Counted from the stretch's first letter, positions 46,149-59,075 are shown. The stretch is 64,000 nucleotides of DNA from Prunus persica (GCF_000346465.2 NC_034014.1:3427484-3491483); one strand, 5' to 3'. Numbers and translations are program-made. The notes: a model not told the origin generated them from the letters alone.

Positions 46149-49100
46149 TTATGAGATACCAAACCCTAGTGACCTACACCATGGATTTACCACATCCTTC
46201 ACCTTCTGAATAGGGTTACATGGAAACCCTCCACTTGACCCACTTGTACTATCTGCCCCTTGCCCTCTCAAAACTTGCTGTTGTACCACTAGCACAGAAG
46301 CAGTACCACCAAAATCATAAGAGGAAACAAAGTCCCCAATTATACCCAATTCATCATTTTCACTCCAATTTGATAGTCCTTCCAGAAGAACAGGATTGAT
46401 CCCCTGTTTCCTCCCAACAATCCAAACATCATAGTTGTTGTTGTCATCACTCACTGCTTGAATGGCTGCTATTGTCTCTTCTCCATTCCTTACCACCACC
46501 TCTCTATAACTCACCCTCTCATTCCTCTCATTCTTAACCCAAAACCATGTCACCACCCCATCATCCATTTTCTTCTCCATCTCATCATCACCTTCAGAAT
46601 TATGCGAAAGGAACCGAATCACGGTTAGAGACACATTTAAATTCCCAGCCATTCTATCTGCATAACACAATGCCTCTCTAGCATCTGCCCCTCCCAAAAA
46701 CAGCACAGCAAAATGTAGCACATTGTTCCTGAATGCCATGTAGGTATGCCTAACATGACCCTTGTCAACAAGAACACCGACTGAGCAAGGTGCATGGTTT
46801 ATCACATTTGAATTGACAGATCTAACCCCAAGCCTCACAAGTTCTGTCAATTTCCCTCCAAGAGTGTCCAAACACTCCTTGTGAAAAGGCAATATAATAA
46901 GTGTAGCCTTCTTGACAAGAGCCAGATCACAAATGTCTTGGTACATTGTTCTATTTGGCACTATAGCTGTGAAGGGATGGATCTCAATACACTCACCTTT
47001 GCTTTCTTGGTAGTTCTTCAAGGCATTGTGGATTGTGTGGCTGACTGCATACTTTGAATCGTGATCTTCTTGCTTTTCATGGTCTATCAAAACAGGAGAA
47101 GCACGGCCAACAAGGTCGATGAGGCGGAGAGGGAAGATCACGAAAGGAGTGCTTAAAGTAGGGTTTGAGATTTCAAGAAGGTTGATGAGGGCAGCTGTGC
47201 TGTCTTCATCATATATGCAGAGGAGTATGCGAAGTTCTGAGTCTTCAGGAGGTGTGTGCTGAATGGTTCTTCTTTTGTGGACCTGGTATGGCCTTGTTGG
47301 GTCATAAAGGATGCTGATAAAGGGTGTGGCTATTGCAGTCCATGAAGTGATTGCTAGCACCATCAATGTGAAACCAGGAACTTCTATTATCTGTATGTAT
47401 GTATGTTCATACAAAACAACCAACCAGCAGAAAATGAGTTCAGAATGAACATAACCAAATCATATTGAGCATAAAGAAGATCAAATTAGTGGAGAATCCA
47501 TACCCATTTTTTATGCATGTAATGCTAGCTAGAGAAATCTTTTTTTCCTTTTTTTTTAAGTTGTAGCGTTTGATGTGTTAATTAATAATTTGTCATAATA
47601 ATTGATGTAATAAGTACACATCAATTGTCACATCATGTGATCAGCTAATATAATTAAAAATGTGATTCATTTGGTATTTTCTTTCTTATGCTTCCTAATA
47701 ACTTTTTATTTATCGTGTATCACACCAATTAATGTTATATGTATCACATTTATCCATTCAGTTTGATGTAAATCAGATCATTTGTTTGGTTAGATTGGCA
47801 AAGAAAATAAGATAAAAAATGGATGGCGTGTGGCTTTTCAACCATTTATGATATGCTAAGGATGTTACCTTTTTGTCCATCCAATGGAGGAAAACCACTA
47901 TCTCCACCTGCCCTCTTAGGATCATGATGAAGCTGAGCACAACACCATCTCTGATTGGCAACTCAAAGAAGGCAGAAGTGATTAGGGTTCCAAGAAATTT
48001 AGACACATAGCCTGTCATGGTGATTGCAAACAAAGGACCCAAGCCTGACCAACCAGCAGAGCTCATGGCATTCACATCCACATAAAGCCCAACAAATGCA
48101 AATGAAAATGGCATCAAAACTTCCAGTATAACAGTCTCACTCCTCTCCACAAGTGTTGATCCAAGTGGAGGCCCATCTGGGATTGCCAACCCTAACCAAA
48201 ATGCACCGTTTGCAATGGCAATCCCAAACATGTCGGCCAAAAACCCCATGATCAAAACCCCCAACAAAATTGCCATAACATAGGCCTGGTCCACTGGTTT
48301 CCCATCCGGGGTTATCTCAACAACTCTAGACAATGCTCTTCTGATCACAAACACAGTTAAGACCACAAAAACAACCAGAGAAATTAAGTACCAAACCACA
48401 GCCATGGCTTTGCCCTCACCTTGCTTAGCTGCCTCAAATATGACCATGACACCAACTCCCATGGCATCACTGATCACTGCTATGGACAATCCCAGCCGTC
48501 CAATCTCCGAGCTTAGAAGGTTTAGCTCTTTTAGGATGGAGTGGAGCACAGGAAACAATGGTAGAGCCAAGCCAGTGCATATGAATCCAATGGAAGAAAA
48601 TCTTGCTAGTTCTTTGTCCATGGACTTGCGCAAGCTGAATGCCACAATTGATATGAATGTGCAAGGGAGGGCCACCCCAGCAATTGCTATGTACAATTGT
48701 TTCTTGCTTGTTTTTCTCACTAGAGAAAGGTCCATTTTCACTCCGGCCAGAAAAAAATAATAGGTGAACCCCATTGCTCCAATATTTCTCACTAGAAATT
48801 GGTTATCTACCGGGAACATAATCGAGCTAAATTTCTCGCTGCGACCTAAAATCGATGGTCCAATGACCATACCACCCTAATTTAACAAAGTTAATTAAAT
48901 CAATTATAGATATAATCAAAACTATAATTCACACAAACGAATTAGGATTGAACTTTTATACATACATATATACACATTATGTGTATATGCGTATGAAGTT
49001 TATTTGAGAGATCCCTCGATATAAAGAAACGTATACATATATATTATGAGAAGAGGAGGAACTTACAATGACTTCTGAGACAATTCTGGGTTGTTTGAGA

Positions 49101-49393
49101 GGCTTGAGAAGGAAGCGGAGGACACGAGTGGTGAGGATGATGAATGAGACCTCTAACAACAAAAGTGTGAAGGGATTTTTCAAAGGGTTATCACCCAAAA
49201 AGAAGCCTAAGGTGGGTATCGGTCGATAATTTCCACAGGAAATTAAAGCTGGCGGGTAAACGAAGTTGAAATCTATGGACTCGTTGCCAACCTGAGCTTT
49301 CACGGATGCTGCCGGATGAAAGCTATTGGAACTACCATCCCAACCGTGGGTCTCGGCAGCCGGGGGATGGTAAACTGGGAATTCCCTAACCAT
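46149..49393 (-). CDS. CHX-type cation/H+ antiporter, complete, 3 exons
   Basis: Exons in transcription order: 49393-49067, 48876-47869 and 47390-46149, in phase 0, giving 858 residues. This is a plant CPA2/CHX exchanger moving K+ or Na+ against H+. The N-terminal domain has about 12 hydrophobic segments, beginning after FFLGDNPLKNPF, with the family blocks [49 protein letters not shown] (membrane Asp) and GAFWLGLAIPDGPPLGS. The third exon gives the cytosolic half: TRPYQVHKRRTIQH, ELRILLCIYDE, LILPFHKE, APCSVGVLVDKG, ADAREAL and SVLVVQQQV. The N-terminus before the first membrane span is about 75 residues, longer than I expect for the family. It may be CHX15-like, but I cannot fix the subgroup. 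A GA repeat lies 41 bases upstream. Confidence 0.95.
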
Positions 49394-49432
49394 GCAGAAG
49401 AGTAGCTGAAAACCCTAACCATGCAAATGTTG

Positions 49433-49434
<2 letters not shown>

Positions 49435-49474
<40 letters not shown>
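49435..49474. repeat. (GA)n microsatellite in the CHX leader
   Basis: Twenty GA units on the plus strand, 41 bases upstream of the CHX ATG, so it is probably in the 5' UTR as (CT)n in the transcript. Such tracts in leaders or promoters can bind GAGA-motif (BPC) factors; that role here is inference. Confidence 0.9.
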
Positions 49475-49477
<3 letters not shown>

Positions 49478-49734
49478 CTAAAAGGGGTAAGGACATGCGT
49501 TAATAAGGGGCATGAAGTTCACCTTGTTGTTTGGTTGACCATTTTTATCATAATTTCTTTTTTTGTGAGGTTGCTGATATTCCCTTCAATCGCCCAAATT
49601 CACTTTCCTAGCTTTTTTTCTTTTTAACTATCTAATTAATATAAAAATACTGTACAGAAAAAGAAAAGTCTAAAATGATTTTCTTGCAAATTTTCTTTTA
49701 CAAAAAGTTATGATATCAACGTGCAACATGGACT

Positions 49735-49841
49735 TAATCAAGTTGGCTGAAGCAAATATGCTCCTCACTATGCACCTAAGTTCGAATCCCCTTCCCTTTA
49801 AATTAGATTAGAGTAGAATATCATTTGTATCAACAAGAACA
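49735..49841 (+). mobile_element. SINE-like fragment
   Basis: A-box-like region (AAGTTGGCTGAAGC), B-box-like AAGTTCGAATCCCC and a tail (TTGTATCAACAAGAAC) resembling that of the SINE at 41231. No target-site duplication was seen, so the ends are approximate. Confidence 0.5.
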
Positions 49842-52139
49842 AAATACTCGTGTTTCTTTTTAATATTGAGTTCATCTTACACTCACTCAACTTATAAAAA
49901 TAAAAAATATATATCATATTCATACAAACAGAATGTTTGAACGTTAAGCAATTGGTAAAGTTAATACAAAGTTAATCACTCGTTGAAGCCCATTGATCAA
50001 TATGAAAAATTCATTTAAATTAAGGCCCAATCCAAAAAAGAGCCTTGTCAGAGTTAGCTGGTAGCGATCCATGGCCCATTGTACAAAACCTGCTATAACT
50101 TTGTCTGGTTTTGATTTATTATGATGACTCTGTTCTTCATCTTTTATGTTTCTGCATGTGAAGTCTGAAGACTGAGGAGGAAAACGAATTAATACTTGGC
50201 AGGTGTTTTGGTGAGAATTGTCAGGGTACAAATTTATACAAGAAAATCCAGCAAGAGCTGACATTTTCAGACCATCCATCCTATTAAATTCATTTGTACC
50301 ATATAGGTAATATATGCTCCAGCAATGATGTGCTCTCACAAATGCAAAACTGGAATTTGGACCACCACTCCAGTTGTTGTTTTCTTCTGTTTTTAATATG
50401 AATTCAAAGGCAAGCGAAAAAGGTCTTTGAATTCTCCTGACATTATTATTATGTGTATGTGAGAAATTTTCTTTCCCTATAGTTTAAAACTCTCGCTCGT
50501 ACGGATACATCATGAATAATCATAATTAACAACTGAATTAGAGTACTTAAACATATTTTACCGTGGGGGCAAATTGAGAGGCCAGGCTGTGGCACAAAGC
50601 TTGGTGGTGGGGGTTCCTGTTGAAGCACATTACACCCGTAGGATCTTTCTCCGAAGATGAAGATCTTATATCATAATTAGAGATCTCATAAATATCATAT
50701 TGCTGAACCCTAAGCAAATAACACCGTTGGAGATCAAAATATTGCAGGTAAATTGGTTCCTTTGTCGCCTAATAACCAGACACACTTTGTACCCTAAAGT
50801 TAGATCAAGCTTCTCAGTACTCCGGAAACAATCCATCCCAGCCGTACACGTGGCACGTAATGGCCAACCAGATGATTCACAGTGCATATTAAACAGAAGA
50901 ATAGATCATTTACATAAATAAAAAAATTGAAACCACGTATGAAACAAGTCAACTAGACCATCATCTCGTCTGCAATAGCAACAGCAACATGAAAGCAACG
51001 AATTGCTAATCTACCCCCTTATTAATGCTTTTATTTTCTATAATTATATATAATAATTATAATAATAGAAGAAAGAAAAAGAAAGGAAAGCTTTTAATTT
51101 TATTTTTGTTGTTTTTAATGGAGGAATAGTGAGGATGGAGATAATGAGGACATGAATAGAAAAGAAAGCGACGAGACCGTGACCTGAAAGGGAAATTGTG
51201 GAGCGGTCCACATCCGTAGGTGCTAGCCTCTCCTCCATTATTGAAAAAGCTGCTCTGCAAAACGTTTCAGTTCAAACCATGAAACCCTAGGCTACATCTC
51301 TCATCAGTCATCACAACTCACAAGGCGTCAAGGCTGCTTCTGGAGAAGACTAGGGTTTCAGAGTCACACCATTCAAAAGCTGTCAGACTCATACCCCAAA
51401 AGTGGAATCGTGGAAAATTGGAAAAAGCAGCACTTTAAAAAAGAAAGATATGCAATGATTATAAATTTAAGCACATTAAAATTTTGGTCTATATCTCCAA
51501 AAGGCTAGCTTTACTCTAGAGATGATGACTAGGGTTTCGATTGAATCTGCTAGCAAAACATACATGATCTGATAAGATCATGAGACAAGTATTCGTCAGA
51601 AATCAACAAAACCCAAGCTAAACAAGAATTAGAGAGATTAATAATTATGTGGAATCCATACCAAGAAAAGAAGAAAGTGAAAAGGGGAAGATGGAGATAA
51701 AGAACCACAAAATCTTGTGAACAAATCTAGTTTCATACCCTTTAGAAAGAAATAGATATATATATATATATATATGTAACTATGTATAGTTGTTACTTGT
51801 GATGAGAGCTAAAACCCCAAAATCCCAAAATCCTCGAAATAATTTATTCTTGGAAAAATGTCCAAAATCTCAGGATGAGAGGTAGCTATGGATAGCTAGT
51901 TTAACCTTCCATGGTAGAGAGAAATGACAAGAAGTAGCGAGGAAGGACCATAAATCGTTTATCTTTGAGTGATTACATTACAGATGAGGGGAAAAGTTAA
52001 GAACTCAGCATTGACCTTGCAACGATCCCCTGATTAATGAAATGAAATCAAAACAAATAAAACATATAGTTTCATACCTGTTATGATCCATAACTCAGGA
52101 TTTTGCTGAGATTTGCAGCAGAGATAGAGAGAGATGTAT
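49842..52139. other. Intergenic DNA, including the probable 3' part of the MIR390 primary transcript
   Basis: No coding gene is supported. On the minus strand, sequence just downstream of the MIR390 hairpin includes plausible splice donors (ATAACAG followed by GTATGA near 52077, and CTTG followed by GTATGG near 51662), so the pri-miRNA may be spliced and extend to about 51300. An AT run lies at 51753-51776. The open frames at 49944-51260 lack family motifs. Confidence 0.4.
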
Positions 52140-52255
52140 AGTAAGAAGAAGCCATGAAACTCAGGATAGATAGCGCCAAAACAAATGCCTAATATAAATT
52201 AAACCATTTTGTTCATATGGCGCTATCCCTCCTGAGCTTTACAGATTCTCCCTTA
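52140..52255 (-). ncRNA. MIR390: MIR390 precursor hairpin
   Basis: The minus strand carries, on the 5' arm, the 21-nucleotide miR390 sequence (52239 to 52219, beginning AAGCTCAGGAGGGATAGC), identical to the conserved plant form. The 3' arm (52175 to 52155, beginning CGCTATCTATCC) is the miR390* strand. The two arms pair at all but one position, a central G-A mismatch at microRNA position 11, with two G-U wobbles; the loop is 43 bases. miR390 loads into AGO7 and triggers tasiRNA production from TAS3, which represses ARF2/3/4 auxin response factors in leaf polarity, phase change and root growth. A TATA element and GA repeat lie upstream on the same strand. Confidence 0.96.
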
Positions 52256-52329
52256 CTCAATGTTCAAATCTCAAAGCCTCCCATATCCAACAAGAAAACC
52301 TAAGCAAGGCCGCAGAGGCTGTATAGTGA

Positions 52330-52331
<2 letters not shown>

Positions 52332-52373
<42 letters not shown>
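52332..52373. repeat. (GA)n microsatellite upstream of the MIR390 hairpin
   Basis: About 21 AG units. It lies between the putative TATA box and the hairpin, hence near the start or in the 5' part of the primary transcript, where it reads as (CT)n. Confidence 0.93.
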
Positions 52374-52375
<2 letters not shown>

Positions 52376-52418
52376 CATCACTTGGTGGGTGTGGTTAGAA
52401 AAGTGAGCAAAGGGGGTG

Positions 52419-52426
52419 TATTTATA
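52419..52426 (-). promoter_or_regulatory. Probable TATA box of MIR390
   Basis: TATAAATA on the minus strand, about 180 bases upstream of mature miR390, within a pyrimidine-rich context. Transcription would begin near 52390, just before the GA repeat. Position-based inference. Confidence 0.55.
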
Positions 52427-53149
52427 AGAGGGAGAAGGGACCTGTGGGGCACAGAGACTCAGAGGGTTTTCCTTCTATTGGAACATGAAAAACCTTAGAC
52501 TAAGTAAAAACCATTGGAGTTTGTTGTGTGGAGGGACGGTTTATTTTACTTTATAACTACGATTATTACTAATTATTTTATTTATTTATTTCTTTTTGGG
52601 TATGATACTTTGAACATGACACTGCTTAATTGTTTATTGTTTCTTTATACGCTGCCGACTATGATACTCATCCTCAATCGACGGACGTGGGATGGACTGA
52701 GGTTCTCGTACAATGTACGTACATACGAATTAACCTTTGTTTTCTCCACTATTGCAAACTTTCCCCAACCTAAATTTCAATTTTCTTGGCGACGACCTAG
52801 CTAGTGTCATTGCATATATATAATCTTGTTTATAATTTCAACAAGAGTATTTGACTCACAAGAAATGTCTCACCTCTATTAAAGAAATGACATATTATAT
52901 CATCAATTAAGATAATACAAATAGTTTTATTTTTTACAAAATCGGCCCATAAATGCATACATTGTAACAAGGAAGGAAAAGAATTTAAGAACCCCATCAT
53001 GTAATTTAGTTGATTTCAGAAAAGTCATCACATATTCCCCCTTTTAAAAAAAACAAAAAAAAATTTGCACTTTAAAGGAGTATATGATGACCTTTTTGAC
53101 CTACTAATAATAAATTCATTTGTGAAAGAATATTAACACAATATTTTCT

Positions 53150-53825
53150 TTTTATAAAGAGCGATAATATTTTATTGATAAGAGGAACATAAACAAGTAC
53201 AAAGCCACTTTGTTATTAAATATGAATAAAATTCTCCAGTGATCAAACGCAAAAACAAGTTGAATTGATATGGAGCAAATTACGCACAACCCACAAACAA
53301 ATTAAAAATCGCTTATTCAGCAACCAAAAGCACGTCTACTCAAACCTACAATACAAATCAGTTGTACAACTACAGAAACGGCAAATCCATATCGAAAGCT
53401 CAAAATCAAAACAGAAATAAAACTAACAAACTCCTAAAGGGTTCGTGAAAATTATTAGACAAACAAACTCAAAAGCAAGATCACCGCTCCACATCCTTTT
53501 GGGCAACCCAAAGAGAGCTATAACGCTATACTGACTAAACCGAAATCCAATGTAACTCAACAACTTCCCGTCATTGCAGCTCCAAACCCATGTTGAAGGG
53601 TGACAATTAGTGCCAAATTCGTGTGTACATGGACCAAAAGACGACAACTATCATGTCAATGACATTGGTTTCACGGCTTTTGCTTTCACACCACAAAACA
53701 AAATAACAAAGTGAAAAAAAGGAAAAATTGAAGAAAAAGAGAACATAGGAGAGGAGGAGAGGGGAGGGAGGAAGGTCGTCGGCCCCTTTTGGGGCGGCGA
53801 CTAGGGTTTCTTTTCTTAGAGTTTT
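53150..53825 (-). mobile_element. Possible LINE-derived remnant
   Basis: Read on the minus strand, the segment begins with AAACCCTAGTCGCCGCCCC and a CT-rich leader and ends with AATAAAATATTATCGCTC and an A-rich tail. These resemble the ends of plant LINE-type retroposons. No intact reverse-transcriptase motif is visible, and I found no target-site duplication, so this is a weak call. Confidence 0.3.
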
Positions 53826-54054
53826 CTTAGAAAAATCACTTCAACATCAACTAAATGTTGCCAACTGTATTTTTCTTTTTTCTTTCTTTTTTCAAATCAA
53901 GTAATTTATTTATTTTAACTTTTCATCTTCTTCATTGTACCCATTTGGCTGCCCTAATCTTTCTAACACCTCTGCCTCCAGAAAGAAATCAGGCATTTGA
54001 TTCAACAAACCTGTTGATGCGAAAAAGTGGTTTTGCACGTATTTCGTAAACTTA

Positions 54055-54480
54055 GTGATTTTAGGCCTTCGGTAGGTGACTGTCATCGGTAGATGTTCCA
54101 CTACAGAAGGGTGAATACCTACAAAAGGTCACGTTCGGTAAGTCCTTGGGGTACCGGTGTGGTACCGGCCGAAGGCTTTCCGATGCTTTAGTAAGTACGG
54201 TTTTAGTAATGTTAACTGACAGATCAATCGATAGCGTACCGTTAGTTCTGATTTCCCCCCTTTTGGGAATAGGAGTCTTCTTAAATAGGCCTTGGGAGGT
54301 GTGCACTGTGCTCATATTTCCGATGTGGGACTGTGGACATGGATTTTGAGCATGACACGTGTCCGATGGTAAAAAGGGGTCAAGATAGGTGGCTTCGGTA
54401 GGAAGCAAGCTGAAGAGGATCTGTGATCAATATCGATCATGTCCACGTGTTCGGTGGTCATAGGCCGTTTCTTTCCGGTA
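54055..54480. mobile_element. LTR-like retrotransposon remnant
   Basis: The stretch is GC-richer than its flanks and includes GGTACCGGTGTGGTACCGG, CCGAAGGCTTTCCGATGC and TTTAGTAAGTACGG, which resemble segments of plant LTRs or TRIMs. There is no coding frame. Ends, direct repeats and primer-binding site could not be defined. Confidence 0.35.
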
Positions 54481-56439
54481 TAAACAAAACCCAACTCTGC
54501 AAATCAACTAATCAAGAAAACCCAAATGGCTATTTTACTAGCTATCTAGATAATCCAAATTGATCCTTCAGATATCACATTCTTGATGAGGCTTGGAATT
54601 GGCAAGAGAAGGTTTTGATTATGAACCGAAAAGGGAAATAAGAATTAAAAAGTATTTCTTTGAATTGGTGATGGTTGGAGACGTGGCAGCCGGTGCACCG
54701 CCGGTGTTGCTGATTATGCAGTGATGGAGTTGGGAGAGGAGGAGGAGGAGGAAGAGGAAGGATATGCGAATAGAGTAAACTTATTATTTTCCTAAAAAGA
54801 AAAAGGCAAAACTCTTTTTTTTTTCAAAATTAATTAATAAAAACATTTAATAATCTTATCCGACATGTCTTTTCCAAATAAGCTGCCACATAATGTGGTC
54901 AGTTAATATGATGAGTTAAGTCTTAATTACCTTTTAACTTGTGAATGAGTCAACCATTGTATCAATTTTGTCAGACAAGTTGTGAGAAAAAATTTTACTT
55001 TTAGGAACCCCCGATTATTTAATCGTCAAAAGTAATCATCATGAGTTAATAATCCCAATTAGAGTCTAATTAAGTCGGCCACATAAATTATGACTTTTCC
55101 ATTCTTCTTGCATTGCAGTATCGCACTCAGAACTACCAAAATGAATGATTAAACGACCCGTTTTTCCATATCCAGCAATTACCTTAAGTTTAAGTGCTTT
55201 CAACACTTTATTTTATTGACATTTTTTTCTTCTTCTGTTTTTTAAATTCTGATCCACCGCTATGATTATGAGAAGACTTTTTTCAATACTTAGATTCTGT
55301 TTTTCTCCTTTTTTTACCCTTTTTTTTTTTCTCTCAATAGTGGTAATATTACAACCTAAACTTTATTGCTACTAGAAGGAATAAAAAATTACTATATTTG
55401 GTGGAGTTTGTTACCTTGAAAAGCCTATATGGAGGATATTAGGGGGAACTGAGAAGAGGCTTTTGTGTGGAGAAAGACTTTTATGAAACGGATATAATAT
55501 TATTTTACTTTGCTTAACCAATAATGATATGATATGCATGATAACACTTTTATATAGATAAAAAAGCACCACAATAAGGAACAATAGAGATCTGATTACA
55601 AATTTGTGTCAGAAAGAAAATGTAAATGTAATTGATTTTTATATAATTATGTGTATATCTTTTAAATACGTGACTACTTCTCGTCCCGTAATTCTCTAAA
55701 ATTTATATTGACATTTCACTATGTGTTTATCTCTTAAATATGCGAGCAGTCTTAAATATGTAATGACCAAGATTAACTAGTTAGCATGAAGTGTGGATAG
55801 AATTTGGACATCCAAAATTTAAATTTTCGAACTTATTAATTTATGGATAGTTTGTACATAATTCATGCTCTATATTCTGATAAAGTTATCGATATCCATA
55901 ATAAAACTGCACAACTAACTGGACAAGAAGTGATTATTTTGTATGAATTAAATTTTCTTAGCAAGTCAATGTTGGTTGCTTATTTTCTTAGCTTGATAAA
56001 AATTATCAACGAAATCTAACTCATTGAAAAATAACTTTTTCTTACCGAGTAATTGTTTTAGATTTGAAGCCACATGACACATGTGTTAGAAAACACTCTC
56101 CCTACCTAACTTTGGGAAAGGAAAAAAAACACTAATGGCAAGCAAAAGTTGCTTACTTTTCACAACTTGTTCCTCCCATCCAAGTCACCCCAGAGAAAAG
56201 AAAAGGGCAACAAATCTTTTAGATATATAGACGTCCATTTGAAAAGTCTTGGTTGGGGTAAATTAAAATTGCACTATTTTCAAGACATGTACTAAAAATT
56301 GGTTTTACTGCAAGTGGGGCCAGTTTATTCTATGCCTCTATGCAACTCTGTTCTCTCTGGCTCTGTGGGACGTCTCGTTACTTGCACCTACCAGGCCACC
56401 ACTATCAAAAAAAAGGGATAGCACGGAACAACGCAATAA

Positions 56440-56741
56440 TACGTAAAAAAAAAATAATCGTAAATATTATTATGTTATTGATCGAAAATAATAAAAAATA
56501 TTATTTTTGTTACATAAGAATTTTTCAAGCATTCTAATATATTCTACTTGTTTACCAATGTCGATTTGGGGTACGGTCAGTTCACCAGGAGGATCGCCCT
56601 CCCAATTTGAAGTTTGCAAAATACTTACTTGTAAAGGAAATAACATTATTTTATTATTTTTAACTAATGATATAATGATACGTGAAAAAATTATCTTAAA
56701 TATCATAACTTATTGATTGAAAATGGTAAAAAGTATTATCC
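56440..56741. repeat. Pair of diverged direct repeats
   Basis: The segments 56440-56505 and 56679-56741 share ACGT-AAAAAA, TTATTGAT-GAAAAT and AAAAA-TATTAT in the same order and orientation, about 170 bases apart. Origin is unknown; a small retroelement or a local duplication is possible. Confidence 0.5.
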
Positions 56742-58975
56742 CGCTAGACGAGTTTCTCTCCCACTACTGTCCACACTCACCACACTGCATAAAACAATTT
56801 CCACTAGTTTTGATTTAGTTTGGTTTGGTTTGGTCTGAATAGGAGATGGTAAATGGTAGGAGACCCACCCACCCGCTCTATTTTTTCTTCTCTCTAGGGT
56901 GCATGTAGCAGCCCTACATGCTTTCTAAATTCTCTCAGGCTCACAAACCCATGCCTTTTTCTTTTTTCTTCTCAAAATTTACTTATTTGTTTCCTCAATA
57001 GTTTCTATTTATTTTTCTTTTCAACTTTCTGGACTCTGCTGCCCAAAACGACACGAATGCCCTAGTGCAGTCTGAGACCTGCAATCAATTATAAACCTGA
57101 AATTTCTCCATTGGGAGAAACAAAAATCTGGGTATTTTGGTCATTAGGGCTTTTCTTTACAATGACTATAAAGCTGCTGCTCTCCTTCTCTATGTGCCAC
57201 AGTCTGATTGACCACTGTGCCAAAAAGGTAATAAAAATCCGTCATCATCTCTTTCGGTTTTATTCACTCAAATTGAACTCTCCATTTAGTGCTCCAGGGA
57301 AAGGCTTTGGTGAAACAATTTAATGATCAGGTGACCAATAATAAATATGTTAAGATTCACATGCAAATTAATAAAATGTTATGTACCTTTTAGTAGCTAC
57401 CACTATGCCCTACAACTAACTAATACATTCAATTTAACGTTTCTTAATTTTATTAGCAAATTCAGCGCTGTTATTTTTAACTAATCACAAATTACCATGT
57501 AAATAAATGATAACACATATCATATTTTGATTGTTCAAAAATAACAAAATAATACTATTCTGATTTTACATAATTTTTTTCTCACGAATGACACAAATCA
57601 TTATAATAATGAATCTCTATCCACCCATATCAGCATCTCAGTTGGTTCCAGGAATTGGATTTGAAACTTGACGTTTTAACAAATGGAAGCACACACACTT
57701 CTCTATTGGTTGAAATGTCAATATTTATATTAGTAAATCTTGATCATTACATATGGAAGGATGAACTAATAATGAAATTAGAAGATTTAAAATGGGTGGC
57801 TAGGCTGAAGGTTGGCTGAAGGCAGGACTTTTATTTGGAAGCCGCAGAAGGAGCAGCAGACACGGGTGAATTTTAGATCATCAGCTGGCATTATATTCTC
57901 ATAACTTCTAAAGGTGTTTTGACCAATTTAACTTTAGTCGGCAAGCCCTGCCCATTTGTATTTGTGTGCCTCTGTCACATCAAACCTTATTATATATTCT
58001 CATTTTTATATATTAATTCCACGTGTGGGTCACGGGGTTCGTCCCTAATATGGCCCCCTCCCTCTGTTGCAGCATATACCCACTGACAATTTGATTTTAC
58101 GACCCAAAATATATAATTTTTTTAAAATTTTTTTTATACAAGCCGATTAATAATTGAAATTGAAATTTAGTTTGTTGCATTAACCATGGGTCTCGCTCAC
58201 AAAAAATTAAAATACAAATTAAAATACTATTAGCTCTAAAATTTGACTCATTCAATGGATTAAGATGGTAAATAATTTTGCTCTAAACATTCGAATAATT
58301 TCTACCTAAATATTATAGAATAATCATGAGAAAAGCAACCATAGGACCATATGGCTTCACGACGTTGAATTAGAATTCTTTGTTAATGTAAAGAGAAATA
58401 CCACTAAACTAAGAATTAAATGGTATGAAAGATCATCGCTTATATTGATAAGAACAATGTTAACTAGTGGCTTAGTGCACCATTTATTTGTCAAGAAATT
58501 AAACAAGATAAGCCTTGTTTTGATGAATTTTGGGTTGAGTTGGGTGAAGCGGAGTGGAGGGGTCCGCCCCGACAATTTCTTCATATATTTGCTCACCCAC
58601 TCGAATACATGAAGCGGTTGATCCGGATTAGGCGCCGGGTCCCCCACCTCTATACCCTCAAATTCATGGTTGGGGCCTTCTTGGGGGGGGGGGGGGCCCT
58701 TTCTGTAATGCCCCTATGCAATTCAAGAGTCAAACAATTCATAGTCAACTCCTATTTATATTATATTATATTATTTTCATTTGGGTTTTCTCAAAGGTAC
58801 CTTCCAATTTTCGAACTTCTGAATAATTCTTTGATTATGCAAATCCCAATGAATAATGGAAATAAAATCTCGTTTGATGGCGTTATTTGACCACTTTTTC
58901 CCATGATTAGAGTGCCGTCATTCTTGAAATGGATCTTTAGTTTTGTCACTAAGATCTTTGGACGACATATTTAAA

Positions 58976-59075
58976 ATAAGAGATTTAGATTTTAATAACA
59001 ACATTCAACAGTAAACCGTGTTCTGAGAGTAAGAGGTTTATATTTTAATAACAAGGTTAACAATAAACCATGTTG
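58976..59075. repeat. Imperfect tandem duplication of about 60 bases
   Basis: AAGAG-TTTA-ATTTTAATAACAA followed by CAATAAACC-TGTT appears twice in succession with small changes. No function is evident. Confidence 0.5.

Noticed and set aside
56901..56924. Short inverted repeat GCATGTAG...CTACATGC
   Set aside because: Stem of only about eight pairs with a 4-5 base loop; too short for a microRNA precursor and not flanked by other signals.
57640..57740. Possible further SINE
   Set aside because: A segment (GGATTTGAAACTTG) vaguely resembles a B box, but there is no A box, no tail match and no target duplication.
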